From positions 1 through 6,939 of the forward strand of contig JAFGNI010000689.1 in the NCBI GenBank assembly GCA_016927095.1: 6,939 bases of DNA. Reading direction: 5' to 3'. The position numbers and the translations under genes were made by a program. The stretch's first letter is position 1. Each line of letters opens with the position of its first letter. Below are positions 1-6,553 of the stretch, piece after piece. The notes beneath the pieces are model-generated. The model was not told the DNA's origin. It saw only the letters and a list, made by a program, of their open reading frames with translations, and ran no database searches. The DNA comes from Anaerolineae bacterium (GTDB lineage: Bacteria; Chloroflexota; Anaerolineae; B4-G1; SLSP01).

Positions 1-2
1 CG

Positions 3-227
3 CTCAGCATTGGCTTCTGGGGGTTCGGGAGTACAACCTCACAGGATGACCAGAATCTTGACCATATCAGATATACGGCTACAAGTTCCGACCTCGGCTT
101 CGAGCGTGAGATGCTGAGCGAGCTGATAGGTGCTCGGCCTATCAACCCTGAGGATAACGCTCATATCTCGACTCCTATAGCCAAAGCACGTCGCATCAGA
201 GCTTCGCAGTCTGACCTGGACTGTTAG
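3..227 (+). CDS. Possible 3' end of an upstream gene (partial, unrecognised)
   Basis: Reading frame 3 is open from the left edge for 74 codons to a TAG at 225-227. The peptide has a short aromatic/glycine start (LSIGFWGFGSTT), then an acidic, probably helical stretch (FEREMLSELIGARPINPED) and a basic-to-acidic hydrophilic end. I do not recognise the family. A C-terminal cytoplasmic tail of a larger protein would fit, but 74 open codons can arise by chance. Codon third positions are only modestly GC-biased, and a minus-strand frame over 39-275 is about equally biased, so composition does not settle it. The 5' part lies outside the window. Confidence 0.28.
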   Translation, partial: LSIGFWGFGSTTSQDDQNLDHIRYTATSSDLGFEREMLSELIGARPINPEDNAHISTPIAKARRIRASQSDLDC

Positions 228-375
228 TCCAACTGCCCGGCAACGTAGTGCATCGATCGACAATGCCACGGTCATCGTCCAGGTGCGGACGTCCCGGTCG
301 ACGCCGCAATGCTGGTGCGCACCATTGAATCGTGTGCGACACCATAGCTGGCACCGTGGGGCTTTGCGCGCGAAC

Positions 376-403
376 TTGCGTCTAGGCGCGTAGCGGTGAT
401 AAT
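376..403 (+). promoter_or_regulatory. Candidate sigma70-type promoter (weak)
   Basis: TTGCGT at 376-381 and GATAAT at 398-403 are separated by 16 bases. The second box matches the -10 consensus at five of six positions, while the first matches mainly in its TTG. It would start a transcript near 410 with a leader of about 400 bases before the glycosyltransferase gene. Matches of this quality occur by chance. Confidence 0.2.
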
Positions 404-543
404 TCGTCCTACCTGCACCGGCTACTGCCTACACAGTCACAGGCGGGACCCAATGCGCTGATCCGAGCCCTGGATTTCCCTTGGTCTCTCCACTGAGCTA
501 CTCACAGCGGCCTCCGGGCCATTAGTGAAACTCTAGACATTTC

Positions 544-575
544 TTGACCAAACCAAGACGTATTACCCCTAGAAT
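544..575 (+). promoter_or_regulatory. Candidate promoter in AT-rich island (weak)
   Basis: TTGACC at 544-549 is a good -35-like box, and TAGAAT at 570-575 is -10-like. The 20-base spacer is longer than the preferred 16-18. The pair lies in the most AT-rich part of the upstream gap, which favours promoter function. It would place the start about 230 bases before the first gene of the cluster. Confidence 0.2.
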
Positions 576-812
576 TAGGTCATAGGGTTAGGCGTCGTCC
601 AATGGCCCCCGTCCAGGCCACGGCTTGCCACACTGAACAACGGTCACGGAGTGTAATAGATGCTCAAGACATGGGTCTGGATGGTCGCACGCCGCGCGCA
701 GAGCGGTAAGGGAGCAGCTGGTCGAGTGGGCATCCGGCAAGCTGGTTGCCATTCCCGCCGAGGGCGGACGTCTAGCGTTGATGCCTGCGGAAGTGACACT
801 CGGGACTAGGCC

Positions 813-2066
813 ATGAAGATCCTCATGTTCGCCCCCCAACCATTTCTTGAACCTAGGGGGACACCTATCAGCGTCTATCAGCGTCTCCAGGCCCTCTCTG
901 TCTTGCAGTACCAAGTCGATCTGATAACCTACCACGTAGGTCAGGATGTGAGCATCCCTGGCGTAAAGGTCCATCGAAGCCCCCACTTGCCCTTCATCAA
1001 GAGCGTGAAGCTAGGTCCCTCTTGGCCCAAAGCCTTTCTCGACGTCCTGCTCTTCTGCCAGGGAATCGCGCTGCTGCTCGTGAATCGGTATGATGTCATA
1101 CATTCCCATGAAGAGGCGGCCTTCTGGTCGGTCCTTCTGGCAAAGGTATTCCGCACACGCCACGTCTATGACATGCATTCGAGCCTACCTCAACAACTGG
1201 CAACCTGCCCCCGCTGGAACTACCGGCCGTTTGTCAAGCTATTCGAGGTGCTCGAGCGGTGGGTCATCAGTACTTGTGACGCGGTTATTACCATTGGGGT
1301 TGATCTCGAGGAACGCGTGATGGCGATCAACCCCAAGGCGAGGACGGTCCTGATGCAGAACCTGGCGGTCCTCGCTGATGGTGCCGGACTAAGCCACACG
1401 TCAGCCAGCGAGCTACGAGAGAAGCTTAGGCTTGACAACAAGCTTGCGGTCGTCTACACCGGCACCTTCGAGCGCTACCAGGGTCTGGACCTCCTGTTGA
1501 GGAGTGCCAAGATCGTCAAGGAGCACTACCCGGATGTCATCTTCATACTCGTCGGTGGTGATCCCCGACAGGTCGAGCACTGGCGGCACCAGTTCGGCCT
1601 ATGTGGACTTGGAGATTCGGTGATCTTCACCGGGACTGTCCCACTGGCAGATTCGATTGCGTATCTCGACATAGCGGAGATCTTGGTATCGCCGCGCACC
1701 CAAGGCACTTCCGTGCCGCTCAAGATCTACAGTTACCTTCACTCGGGCAAGCCGATCGTCGCCACTGACCTGACTGCCCACTCACAGGTTCTGAACACCG
1801 AGATGGCAGTTCTGGTGGCACCCACAGAGGAAGCGTTCGCCAATGGCATCTTGGCGCTAGCCCAGTCCCCGGATGTGCGGAAGAGACTGGGCCTCCGGGC
1901 GCAGCAGTTCGCGCGTGAGAGATTTGATCCCGCAGATTACTTGGTCAAGCTGGAACGGCTGTATCAGGAGCTCATCCCCACGTCGCGTCGTTCGGAACAG
2001 GCGGCTCGCTCACCGCAATCCGACTCGACCCACACCCCGCAAGAGCAATGGCTCCGCCATCCGTAG
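813..2066 (+). CDS. Glycosyltransferase family 4 (GT-B fold)
   Basis: The 417-residue protein is a cytoplasmic GT4-type enzyme that would move a sugar from a nucleotide-sugar donor to a growing glycan; donor and acceptor cannot be read from sequence. The N-terminal Rossmann domain starts MKILMFAPQPF and carries the acceptor-side glycine loop PRGTP (14-18), HSHEEA (97-102) and YDMHSSLP (119-126). The C-terminal donor domain shows YTGTFERYQGLDLL (215-228), LVGGDP (246-251), FTGTVP (272-277) and SGKPIVAT (311-318). The usual E-x7-E donor motif is replaced by TQGTSVPLKIYSYL (296-309), lacking both glutamates, a variant I believe is normal in this subgroup. The last ~28 residues are polar and probably disordered. 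The start is set by the family-typical N-terminus; its ribosome site is weak. It is the first gene of the run, 18 bases before asnB. Confidence 0.92.
   Translation: MKILMFAPQPFLEPRGTPISVYQRLQALSVLQYQVDLITYHVGQDVSIPGVKVHRSPHLPFIKSVKLGPSWPKAFLDVLLFCQGIALLLVNRYDVIHSHEEAAFWSVLLAKVFRTRHVYDMHSSLPQQLATCPRWNYRPFVKLFEVLERWVISTCDAVITIGVDLEERVMAINPKARTVLMQNLAVLADGAGLSHTSASELREKLRLDNKLAVVYTGTFERYQGLDLLLRSAKIVKEHYPDVIFILVGGDPRQVEHWRHQFGLCGLGDSVIFTGTVPLADSIAYLDIAEILVSPRTQGTSVPLKIYSYLHSGKPIVATDLTAHSQVLNTEMAVLVAPTEEAFANGILALAQSPDVRKRLGLRAQQFARERFDPADYLVKLERLYQELIPTSRRSEQAARSPQSDSTHTPQEQWLRHP
865..886 (+). repeat. Short tandem repeat, 10-base unit, 2.2 copies
   Basis: CTATCAGCGT occurs twice head to tail (865-874, 875-884) followed by CT, within codons for residues 18-25 of the glycosyltransferase (PISVYQRL). 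The unit is not a multiple of three, so gain or loss of one copy would shift the frame near the start of the protein. With only two copies it is probably coincidental, because the encoded peptide looks like normal family sequence. Confidence 0.5.
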
Positions 2067-2084
2067 CGGTGCAGAGCTGATCCT

Positions 2085-3983
2085 ATGTGCGGCATCTATG
2101 GTGTGGTATCCCGTGTCCCTGACAAGGCTGTAGATAGAGCCGCCCTCAAGCGTATGGGCCAGGTCCTGTACCATCGCGGACCTGACGACGAGGGCTGTCG
2201 CTTCGATGGACAGGCTGGGCTGGGCGTGCGACGGCTCAGCATCATCGATCTGGCCCACGGCCAACAACCGGTCACGAACGAGGATGACATGCTGTGGCTC
2301 GTGTTCAACGGCGAGATCTACAACTATCGAGAGCTGCGAGACACGCTTGGGAAGCAGGGACACGTCTTCACCTCAGGAAGCGACACTGAGGTCATCATCC
2401 ATGCCTTCGAGGAATATGGCGACAGCTGCGTCGAGCACCTAAACGGCATGTTTGCCTTCGCGATCTGGGATGTCGCTCGGCGTCGTCTCACCATCGTTCG
2501 TGACCGGCTGGGCATCAAGCCGCTGTACTATTGGGCCAGTGACGACCAAATCGTGTTTGGCTCCGAGCTCAAGGCTGTGATCGCGCATCCCGATGTACCC
2601 CGAGCCATCGATCTCATTGCTCTCGACCAGTTCCTGACACTGGAGTACATCCCGTCGCCTCGAACCATCTTCCAGGGAATTCATAAGCTGCCGCCTGCAC
2701 ACCGGTTGGTCTTCGAGGGCAGCGGACTCACCGTTGAGCCTTACTGGGATGTCCACCTGTGCGAGATTCCGCGCGACGAGGCAGCCTGTGCAGAGGTACT
2801 GGCTGAGCTGATCCGTGATGCTGTACACCTGCAACTGGTAAGTGATGTACCGGTCGGGGCTCTGCTGAGCGGTGGTATCGACTCAAGTGCAGTCGTGGCC
2901 TTTATGAGTGAAGCCTCGTCAATGCCGGTTCAGACCTTCTCGATCGGCTTTGATGACCAAACCTACAACGAGCTGCCCTATGCCCGAAGTGTGGCTGCTC
3001 ACTTCGTGACGGATCACCACGAGGAGGTACTACAGCCCGACATCGCTTCCCTATCCGAGAAACTGGTGCGGCACCTGGACGAACCCTTCGCTGATTTCTC
3101 CATTTTCCCAACGTATCTTGTCTCCGAGCTTGCCAGTCAGTCCGTCAAGGTGGTGTTGTCCGGGGATGGCGGCGACGAAGTGTTTGGCGGGTATGAGACC
3201 TACGTCGCTCAGTCGATGGACCGGTACTACCGTTGTCTGCCGGCAGTGTTGCGCCGGCAGACGTTGCCGACCCTGATGGACCGGGTACCGCCACAGCCGG
3301 CCAAGCGAGGGCTGATCAACAAGGCCAAGCGTTTCGTCGAGGGTGCGGCCCTGCCCGTCTCGCTGCAGCACACACGCTGGATGATGTTCGTCAACGATAG
3401 CGACAAAGCCCAGCTCTACCAGCCCGACCTGCAGGCCAGCCTTGATGGTCGTACGGTGGCGACGCTTCTTGAGACTCATTTCCGTGCCGCGGCCGGGTTG
3501 GACCCGTTCGCACAACAGCAGTACGTGGACATCAAGACTTATCTGGTTGATGACATCCTGACGAAGGTTGACCGGATGAGTATGGCGGCCTCGATTGAGG
3601 CCCGCGTGCCTCTGCTGGACCATCGCATCGTTGAGTTTGCGCTAAGCCTGCCGTCCCACCACAAGCTGCGGCGCGGGCGAACCAAGCTGGCATTGCGCCG
3701 GGCAATGCGCGGACGCCTGCCGAAGGCAGTGCTCAACAGACCGAAGCAAGGATTCAGCATCCCGCTGAAGCACTGGCTTCGAGGATCATTGAAGCCGCTG
3801 ATGATGGATTTGCTGTCCGCAGATTGTGTGCGGCGTCGCGGCTATTTTGCGCCTCAGACAGTGGACCGTTGGGTAGCGGACCATCTGCGCGGATATGCCA
3901 ACCACAGTCACCGCCTCTGGGCGCTCATGGTCTTTGAACTCTGGCATCGGCAAATGCTGGATGAAGGAGCAAACCCAAGATGA
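2085..3983 (+). CDS. asnB: Asparagine synthase, glutamine-hydrolysing (AsnB-family amidotransferase)
   Basis: The protein (632 residues) would hydrolyse glutamine and use the ammonia to amidate an adenylated carboxylate: aspartate in true AsnB, or a sugar acid in glycan-locus relatives. The N-terminal class II glutaminase starts MCGIYGVV, with Cys2 as nucleophile after Met removal, which fixes the start. It also has RRLSIID (49-55), NGEIYNY (75-81) and GSDTEVI (98-104). The synthase domain has the PP-loop SGGIDSS (262-268), LSGDGGDEVFGGY (358-370), and KVDRMSM (494-500) followed by EARVPLLDH (505-513). No key residue appears to be missing. At 632 residues it is longer than E. coli AsnB (about 554) and close in size and style to the amidotransferases of exosortase/exopolysaccharide loci. 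The ribosome site is weak, so coupling to the glycosyltransferase 18 bases upstream is likely. A glycan amidation role is favoured by context but not proven. Confidence 0.95.
   Translation: MCGIYGVVSRVPDKAVDRAALKRMGQVLYHRGPDDEGCRFDGQAGLGVRRLSIIDLAHGQQPVTNEDDMLWLVFNGEIYNYRELRDTLGKQGHVFTSGSDTEVIIHAFEEYGDSCVEHLNGMFAFAIWDVARRRLTIVRDRLGIKPLYYWASDDQIVFGSELKAVIAHPDVPRAIDLIALDQFLTLEYIPSPRTIFQGIHKLPPAHRLVFEGSGLTVEPYWDVHLCEIPRDEAACAEVLAELIRDAVHLQLVSDVPVGALLSGGIDSSAVVAFMSEASSMPVQTFSIGFDDQTYNELPYARSVAAHFVTDHHEEVLQPDIASLSEKLVRHLDEPFADFSIFPTYLVSELASQSVKVVLSGDGGDEVFGGYETYVAQSMDRYYRCLPAVLRRQTLPTLMDRVPPQPAKRGLINKAKRFVEGAALPVSLQHTRWMMFVNDSDKAQLYQPDLQASLDGRTVATLLETHFRAAAGLDPFAQQQYVDIKTYLVDDILTKVDRMSMAASIEARVPLLDHRIVEFALSLPSHHKLRRGRTKLALRRAMRGRLPKAVLNRPKQGFSIPLKHWLRGSLKPLMMDLLSADCVRRRGYFAPQTVDRWVADHLRGYANHSHRLWALMVFELWHRQMLDEGANPR
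3964..3969 (+). promoter_or_regulatory. Strong ribosome binding site for the first methyltransferase
   Basis: AAGGAG lies inside the 3' end of asnB, 10 bases before the ATG at 3980. It supports that start and independent re-initiation at the ATGA stop-start overlap. Confidence 0.75.
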
Positions 3984-4777
3984 CCTCACTCTCTTCGGAA
4001 GGCAGCCCGTTTCCGGCTGATGCGCGGTTGGCGGAGATTCGGGACTACTGGAACCTACACATCCATGATCTGGCGATAGCTACCCACCTGGTAGGAACGC
4101 CCGGGTTCTTCCGAGAGCTGGAGGAGTACCGTTTTGACAAGCTGCATTACTTACCGCGCATTGTCGACTTCTCAGCTTTCCAGGGCAAGAAGCTTCTGGA
4201 GGTCGGTTGTGGCATAGGGATTGACCTCGTTCGCTTCGCCCACGGCGGTGCCACGGTCACTGGGGTGGATCTGGCTGAGGTCTCGATCGACCTGGCGCGG
4301 AAGTACTTTGCCCATGAGGGCTTGAGCGCGGACCTGCGGGTGATGAACGGCGAGGCTCTGGAGTTTGCGGATGGCAGCTTTGATGTGGTGTATGCTCATG
4401 GCGTTCTGCAGTACACGGCGAACGCCCAGAAGATGATCGACGAATTGCACCGGGTGTTGCGACCGGGCGGACAAGCAATACTGATGGTCTATAATCGGGT
4501 CTCATGGCTGAATCTGCTTTCGAGAGTCATGAAGGTCGAACTGGAGCACGAAGATGCTCCTGTTCTGCGGATGTATTCGATCAAGCAGTTCAGGGGTATG
4601 CTGGTGCCCTTCACCGAGGTCCGGATCGTCCCTGAGCGTTTCCCGGTCAAGACGCGCTTGCACAGTGGGATAAAGGCAACGCTATACAACGACCTATTTG
4701 TGAAGGGGTTCAACTGCCTGCCAATGGGCGTGATACGGCCTTTCGGATGGCACCTTATGGCATTTGCCAGAAAATGA
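3980..4777 (+). CDS. Class I SAM-dependent methyltransferase (methyltransferase type 11-like)
   Basis: The 265-residue soluble protein should transfer a methyl group from S-adenosylmethionine; the acceptor is unknown. Motif I is canonical, LLEVGCGIG (72-80). GVDLAE (95-100) supplies the acidic residue for the SAM ribose. Motif II is FDVVYAHGVLQYT (134-146) and motif III is VLRPGGQAIL (159-168). The N-terminal ~65 residues (DYWNLHIHD, then FRELEEYRFDKLHYLP) form a family-typical lead-in rather than a signal peptide. The C-terminal ~90 residues are a lid or substrate region ending FGWHLMAFARK. Its ATG overlaps the asnB stop as ATGA and has an AAGGAG site 10 bases upstream, so co-translation with asnB is very likely. 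Context suggests a sugar, small-molecule or lipid-linked glycan acceptor; a quinone or protein acceptor cannot be excluded. Confidence 0.9.
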   Translation: MTSLSSEGSPFPADARLAEIRDYWNLHIHDLAIATHLVGTPGFFRELEEYRFDKLHYLPRIVDFSAFQGKKLLEVGCGIGIDLVRFAHGGATVTGVDLAEVSIDLARKYFAHEGLSADLRVMNGEALEFADGSFDVVYAHGVLQYTANAQKMIDELHRVLRPGGQAILMVYNRVSWLNLLSRVMKVELEHEDAPVLRMYSIKQFRGMLVPFTEVRIVPERFPVKTRLHSGIKATLYNDLFVKGFNCLPMGVIRPFGWHLMAFARK

Positions 4778-4803
4778 CGGACGTCCACCCGATGAGGCCG
4801 GCA

Positions 4804-4820
4804 GCCCAGCTTGGCTGGGC
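4804..4820 (+). promoter_or_regulatory. GC-rich hairpin just before the GlpD-like start
   Basis: GCCCAGC (4804-4810) and GCTGGGC (4814-4820) form a perfect 7-bp inverted repeat with a TTG loop, in the 48-base gap between the methyltransferase stop and the ATG at 4826. Only five bases separate the stem from that ATG, so the stem covers the place where a ribosome site should lie. No T-run follows, so it is not a standard intrinsic terminator. It may limit translation of the oxidoreductase or stabilise a processed mRNA end; this role is inferred. Confidence 0.5.
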
Positions 4821-4825
4821 CACGG

Positions 4826-6553
4826 ATGAGTGTTGACAAGGTAGAGCCCGTGCGACGAAACCTGGAGCAGTTGGAGAATAACAGATATGACGTGCTTGTC
4901 ATCGGCAGTGGCATCCATGGCGCCTGTATTGCCTGGGATGCCGCCCTGCGCGGCTTGTCCGTGGCGTTAGTGGAGAAGGGAGACTTCGGGCATGCTACCT
5001 CGGCCAACACCCTGAAGATCATCCATGGTGGCTTGCGCTATCTGCAGGATGCCAACCTCGGGCTCGTCCGACGTATGATACGGGAGCGGGCGACATGGAT
5101 GCGGATTGCGCCCCACCTGGTGCATCCACTGCCGTGCCTGATGCCAACCTACAGCAGGTTTGGCCGGAGTAAGGAGATTATGGCGGCAGCGCTCACCCTC
5201 AATGACGTGATCAGCCACGACCGGAACCGGCATATGGAGCCACAGAAGCACTTGGCGAATGGCCGGATCATCTCCAGATCGGAATGCCTGCGGCAGCTGC
5301 CCGGTGTGGCTGCTGCAGGCATAACCGGTGGTGCCCTCTGGCACGACGCTCGGATGCATAGCTCGGAGCGCTTGCTCCTCGCGCTCCTTTTGTCGGCAAC
5401 TAAGGCTGGGGCTGAGGTAGCCAACTACGTAGAGGTGACCGGCCTCCTCGGCGACGACACCCGAGTCACAGGTGTCAGAGCGAGGGACCTGTTGGACGAC
5501 CAGGAGCTGGAGATCCGGGCAGAGCTGGTGATTAACAGCGCCGGTCCCTGGGTGGATTCCGTGCTCAGATCTCTGAAGAGCAGCATGGCGTCCAGGTTCC
5601 GCATGTCGATCGCCCTGAACCTGGTGACTCGCCAGATCCATCCGACGCATGCAGTTGCAATTCCCAGCCGCTACATGAGACGAGACAAACAGGGCAACCT
5701 CACCCCGCGGACGCGGCTGCTGTTTGTCGTTCCCTGGTGTGGGTACTCTATGGTCGGTACGAGCCATTTGCCTTATGACGGCCCACCGGGGAACTATCAG
5801 GTAACCGAAGAGACCATCGAAGGTCTCATCGGCGAGATTAATACCGCATATCCCGGGGCGGCGCTGACGCGCACGGATGTCCATCAGGTTCAATGGGGAT
5901 TTCTCCCCGCTGCCAAAAACGACTTCCAGACAGAGACGGTCAAGCTAGTGCGCCAAGCTCAGATCCATGACCACGCGCGAGAAGACAGCACGCGTGGGCT
6001 CATATCCGTCGTCGGTGTCAAATACACCACGGCCAGGCATGTGGCCCAGAAGGTGGTTGATATGGCTATGACGAAACTTGGGCGGGATACATCTGCGTGC
6101 CGTACACAGACGATGCCAGTATACGGCGGGCGGATCGACGGGTTTGATGGTTTCCTGGCCCAAGCCATCGCAGGGCGCCCGGCCGGGGTAGACCCTGAGA
6201 TCATGCAACACCTGGTCTACAGCTATGGCACGGAGCACACGCAAATCCTAAAGTACCTGGACGAAGAGCCGGCGTGGGGGCACACGGTCTCCGCTGCCTC
6301 CCTTGTCCTCGAGGCCGAAGTCATTCACGCCGTTCGTGAGGAGATGGCCCAGACTTTGGCGGATGTCGTCCGGAGACGCACGGACCTTGGCGCAGCCAGT
6401 CTGCCGGACGAGACAAGCCTTCGCAGGTGCGCGGACCTAATGGCGGCCGAACTGGGATGGGATCAGGCTCGCGTGGCACGGGAGCTGGATGAGCTTGGGG
6501 CTGCCTACACCCCCGCTATGGCACCAACCAGAGATAAAAGAGGAACCGACTAG
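4826..6553 (+). CDS. FAD-dependent glycerol-3-phosphate dehydrogenase/oxidase (GlpD-like)
   Basis: From ATG 4826 the protein has 575 residues and the full GlpD architecture; family members oxidise sn-glycerol 3-phosphate to dihydroxyacetone phosphate using FAD, passing electrons to quinone or O2. The N-terminal DAO domain has the FAD motif VLVIGSGIHGACIAWDAA (23-40) and Glu50 for the adenosine ribose. It also has ATSANTLKIIHGGLRYLQ (57-74), NSAGPWVD (237-244), VVPW (301-304) and KYTTARHVA (399-407). The C-terminal DAO_C-type helical domain includes YGTEHTQILKYL (467-478) and LVLEAEVIHAVREEMAQTLAD (494-514, split here only by position). An in-frame TTG at 4811 would add five residues but lies in the hairpin loop and has no good ribosome site, so ATG is preferred. 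The GTTD seen in E. coli GlpD is GTSH here (311-314). No glpF, glpK or glpR is visible; the neighbours suggest a biosynthetic use, although plain glycerol metabolism remains possible. Confidence 0.9.
   Translation: MSVDKVEPVRRNLEQLENNRYDVLVIGSGIHGACIAWDAALRGLSVALVEKGDFGHATSANTLKIIHGGLRYLQDANLGLVRRMIRERATWMRIAPHLVHPLPCLMPTYSRFGRSKEIMAAALTLNDVISHDRNRHMEPQKHLANGRIISRSECLRQLPGVAAAGITGGALWHDARMHSSERLLLALLLSATKAGAEVANYVEVTGLLGDDTRVTGVRARDLLDDQELEIRAELVINSAGPWVDSVLRSLKSSMASRFRMSIALNLVTRQIHPTHAVAIPSRYMRRDKQGNLTPRTRLLFVVPWCGYSMVGTSHLPYDGPPGNYQVTEETIEGLIGEINTAYPGAALTRTDVHQVQWGFLPAAKNDFQTETVKLVRQAQIHDHAREDSTRGLISVVGVKYTTARHVAQKVVDMAMTKLGRDTSACRTQTMPVYGGRIDGFDGFLAQAIAGRPAGVDPEIMQHLVYSYGTEHTQILKYLDEEPAWGHTVSAASLVLEAEVIHAVREEMAQTLADVVRRRTDLGAASLPDETSLRRCADLMAAELGWDQARVARELDELGAAYTPAMAPTRDKRGTD
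6539..6544 (+). promoter_or_regulatory. Ribosome binding site for the last methyltransferase
   Basis: AGAGGA lies in the final codons of the GlpD-like gene, nine bases before the ATG at 6554. It supports that start, which directly follows the TAG stop. Confidence 0.7.

Larger units (their letters stand above)
228..812. other. Long non-coding gap upstream of the cluster
   Basis: About 585 bases separate the possible end of an upstream frame from the glycosyltransferase start. All plus-strand frames are interrupted or give arginine/serine/cysteine-rich peptides that look like chance translation. There is no rRNA, convincing tRNA, CRISPR array, insertion-sequence end or T-tailed terminator hairpin. 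A stretch around 525-590 is clearly richer in A and T than the flanks and, with a TTGACC and TAGAAT pair, may be promoter-like. The region probably holds the control signals of the downstream operon, but no specific regulator site can be named. Confidence 0.6.

Noticed and set aside
39..275. Minus-strand 78-codon frame
   Set aside because: No family resemblance and mixed composition; the competing plus-strand frame over 3-227 is at least as plausible.
313..324. Perfect 12-base palindrome TGGTGCGCACCA as an operator
   Set aside because: One or two perfect 12-base palindromes are expected by chance in a window of this size, and nothing else ties it to a regulator.
385..398. RfaH ops-like element (GGCGCGTAGCGGTG versus GGCGGTAGCGTG)
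   Set aside because: It matches only if two extra bases are allowed, and no matching hairpin context was found. Too weak to call despite the suggestive position ahead of a glycan-type operon.
470..520. Minus-strand tRNA-like D-arm (GTAGCTCAGTGGAGAG)
   Set aside because: The D-arm resemblance is striking, but no 5-bp anticodon stem, T-arm (GGTTCGA-like) or acceptor stem can be paired around it, so it is not a tRNA.
660..809. Plus-strand 49-codon frame just before the glycosyltransferase
   Set aside because: The peptide is rich in Arg, Ser, Gly and Cys with no motif, and there is no clear ribosome site; it looks like chance translation.
588..986. Minus-strand 132-codon frame overlapping the glycosyltransferase start
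   Set aside because: Its first part is antisense to a solid coding region and the rest translates to cysteine/proline/arginine-rich sequence with no recognisable domain.
3051..3623. Minus-strand 190-codon frame opposite asnB
   Set aside because: It is antisense to conserved synthase-domain motifs and shows no recognisable protein family.
4811..4825. TTG at 4811 as the start of the GlpD-like gene
   Set aside because: It lies in the loop of the hairpin, lacks a well-spaced ribosome site, and adds only five residues without family support; ATG at 4826 is preferred.
4804..4830. Intrinsic terminator between the first methyltransferase and the GlpD-like gene
   Set aside because: The stem is strong, but the bases after it are GC-rich with no T-run, so standard Rho-independent termination is unlikely.
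4967..5893. Long minus-strand frame (308 codons) opposite the GlpD-like gene
   Set aside because: It is antisense to a gene with intact FAD and GlpD motifs, and its product is His/Pro/Arg-rich with no domain; a shadow of GC-rich codon bias.
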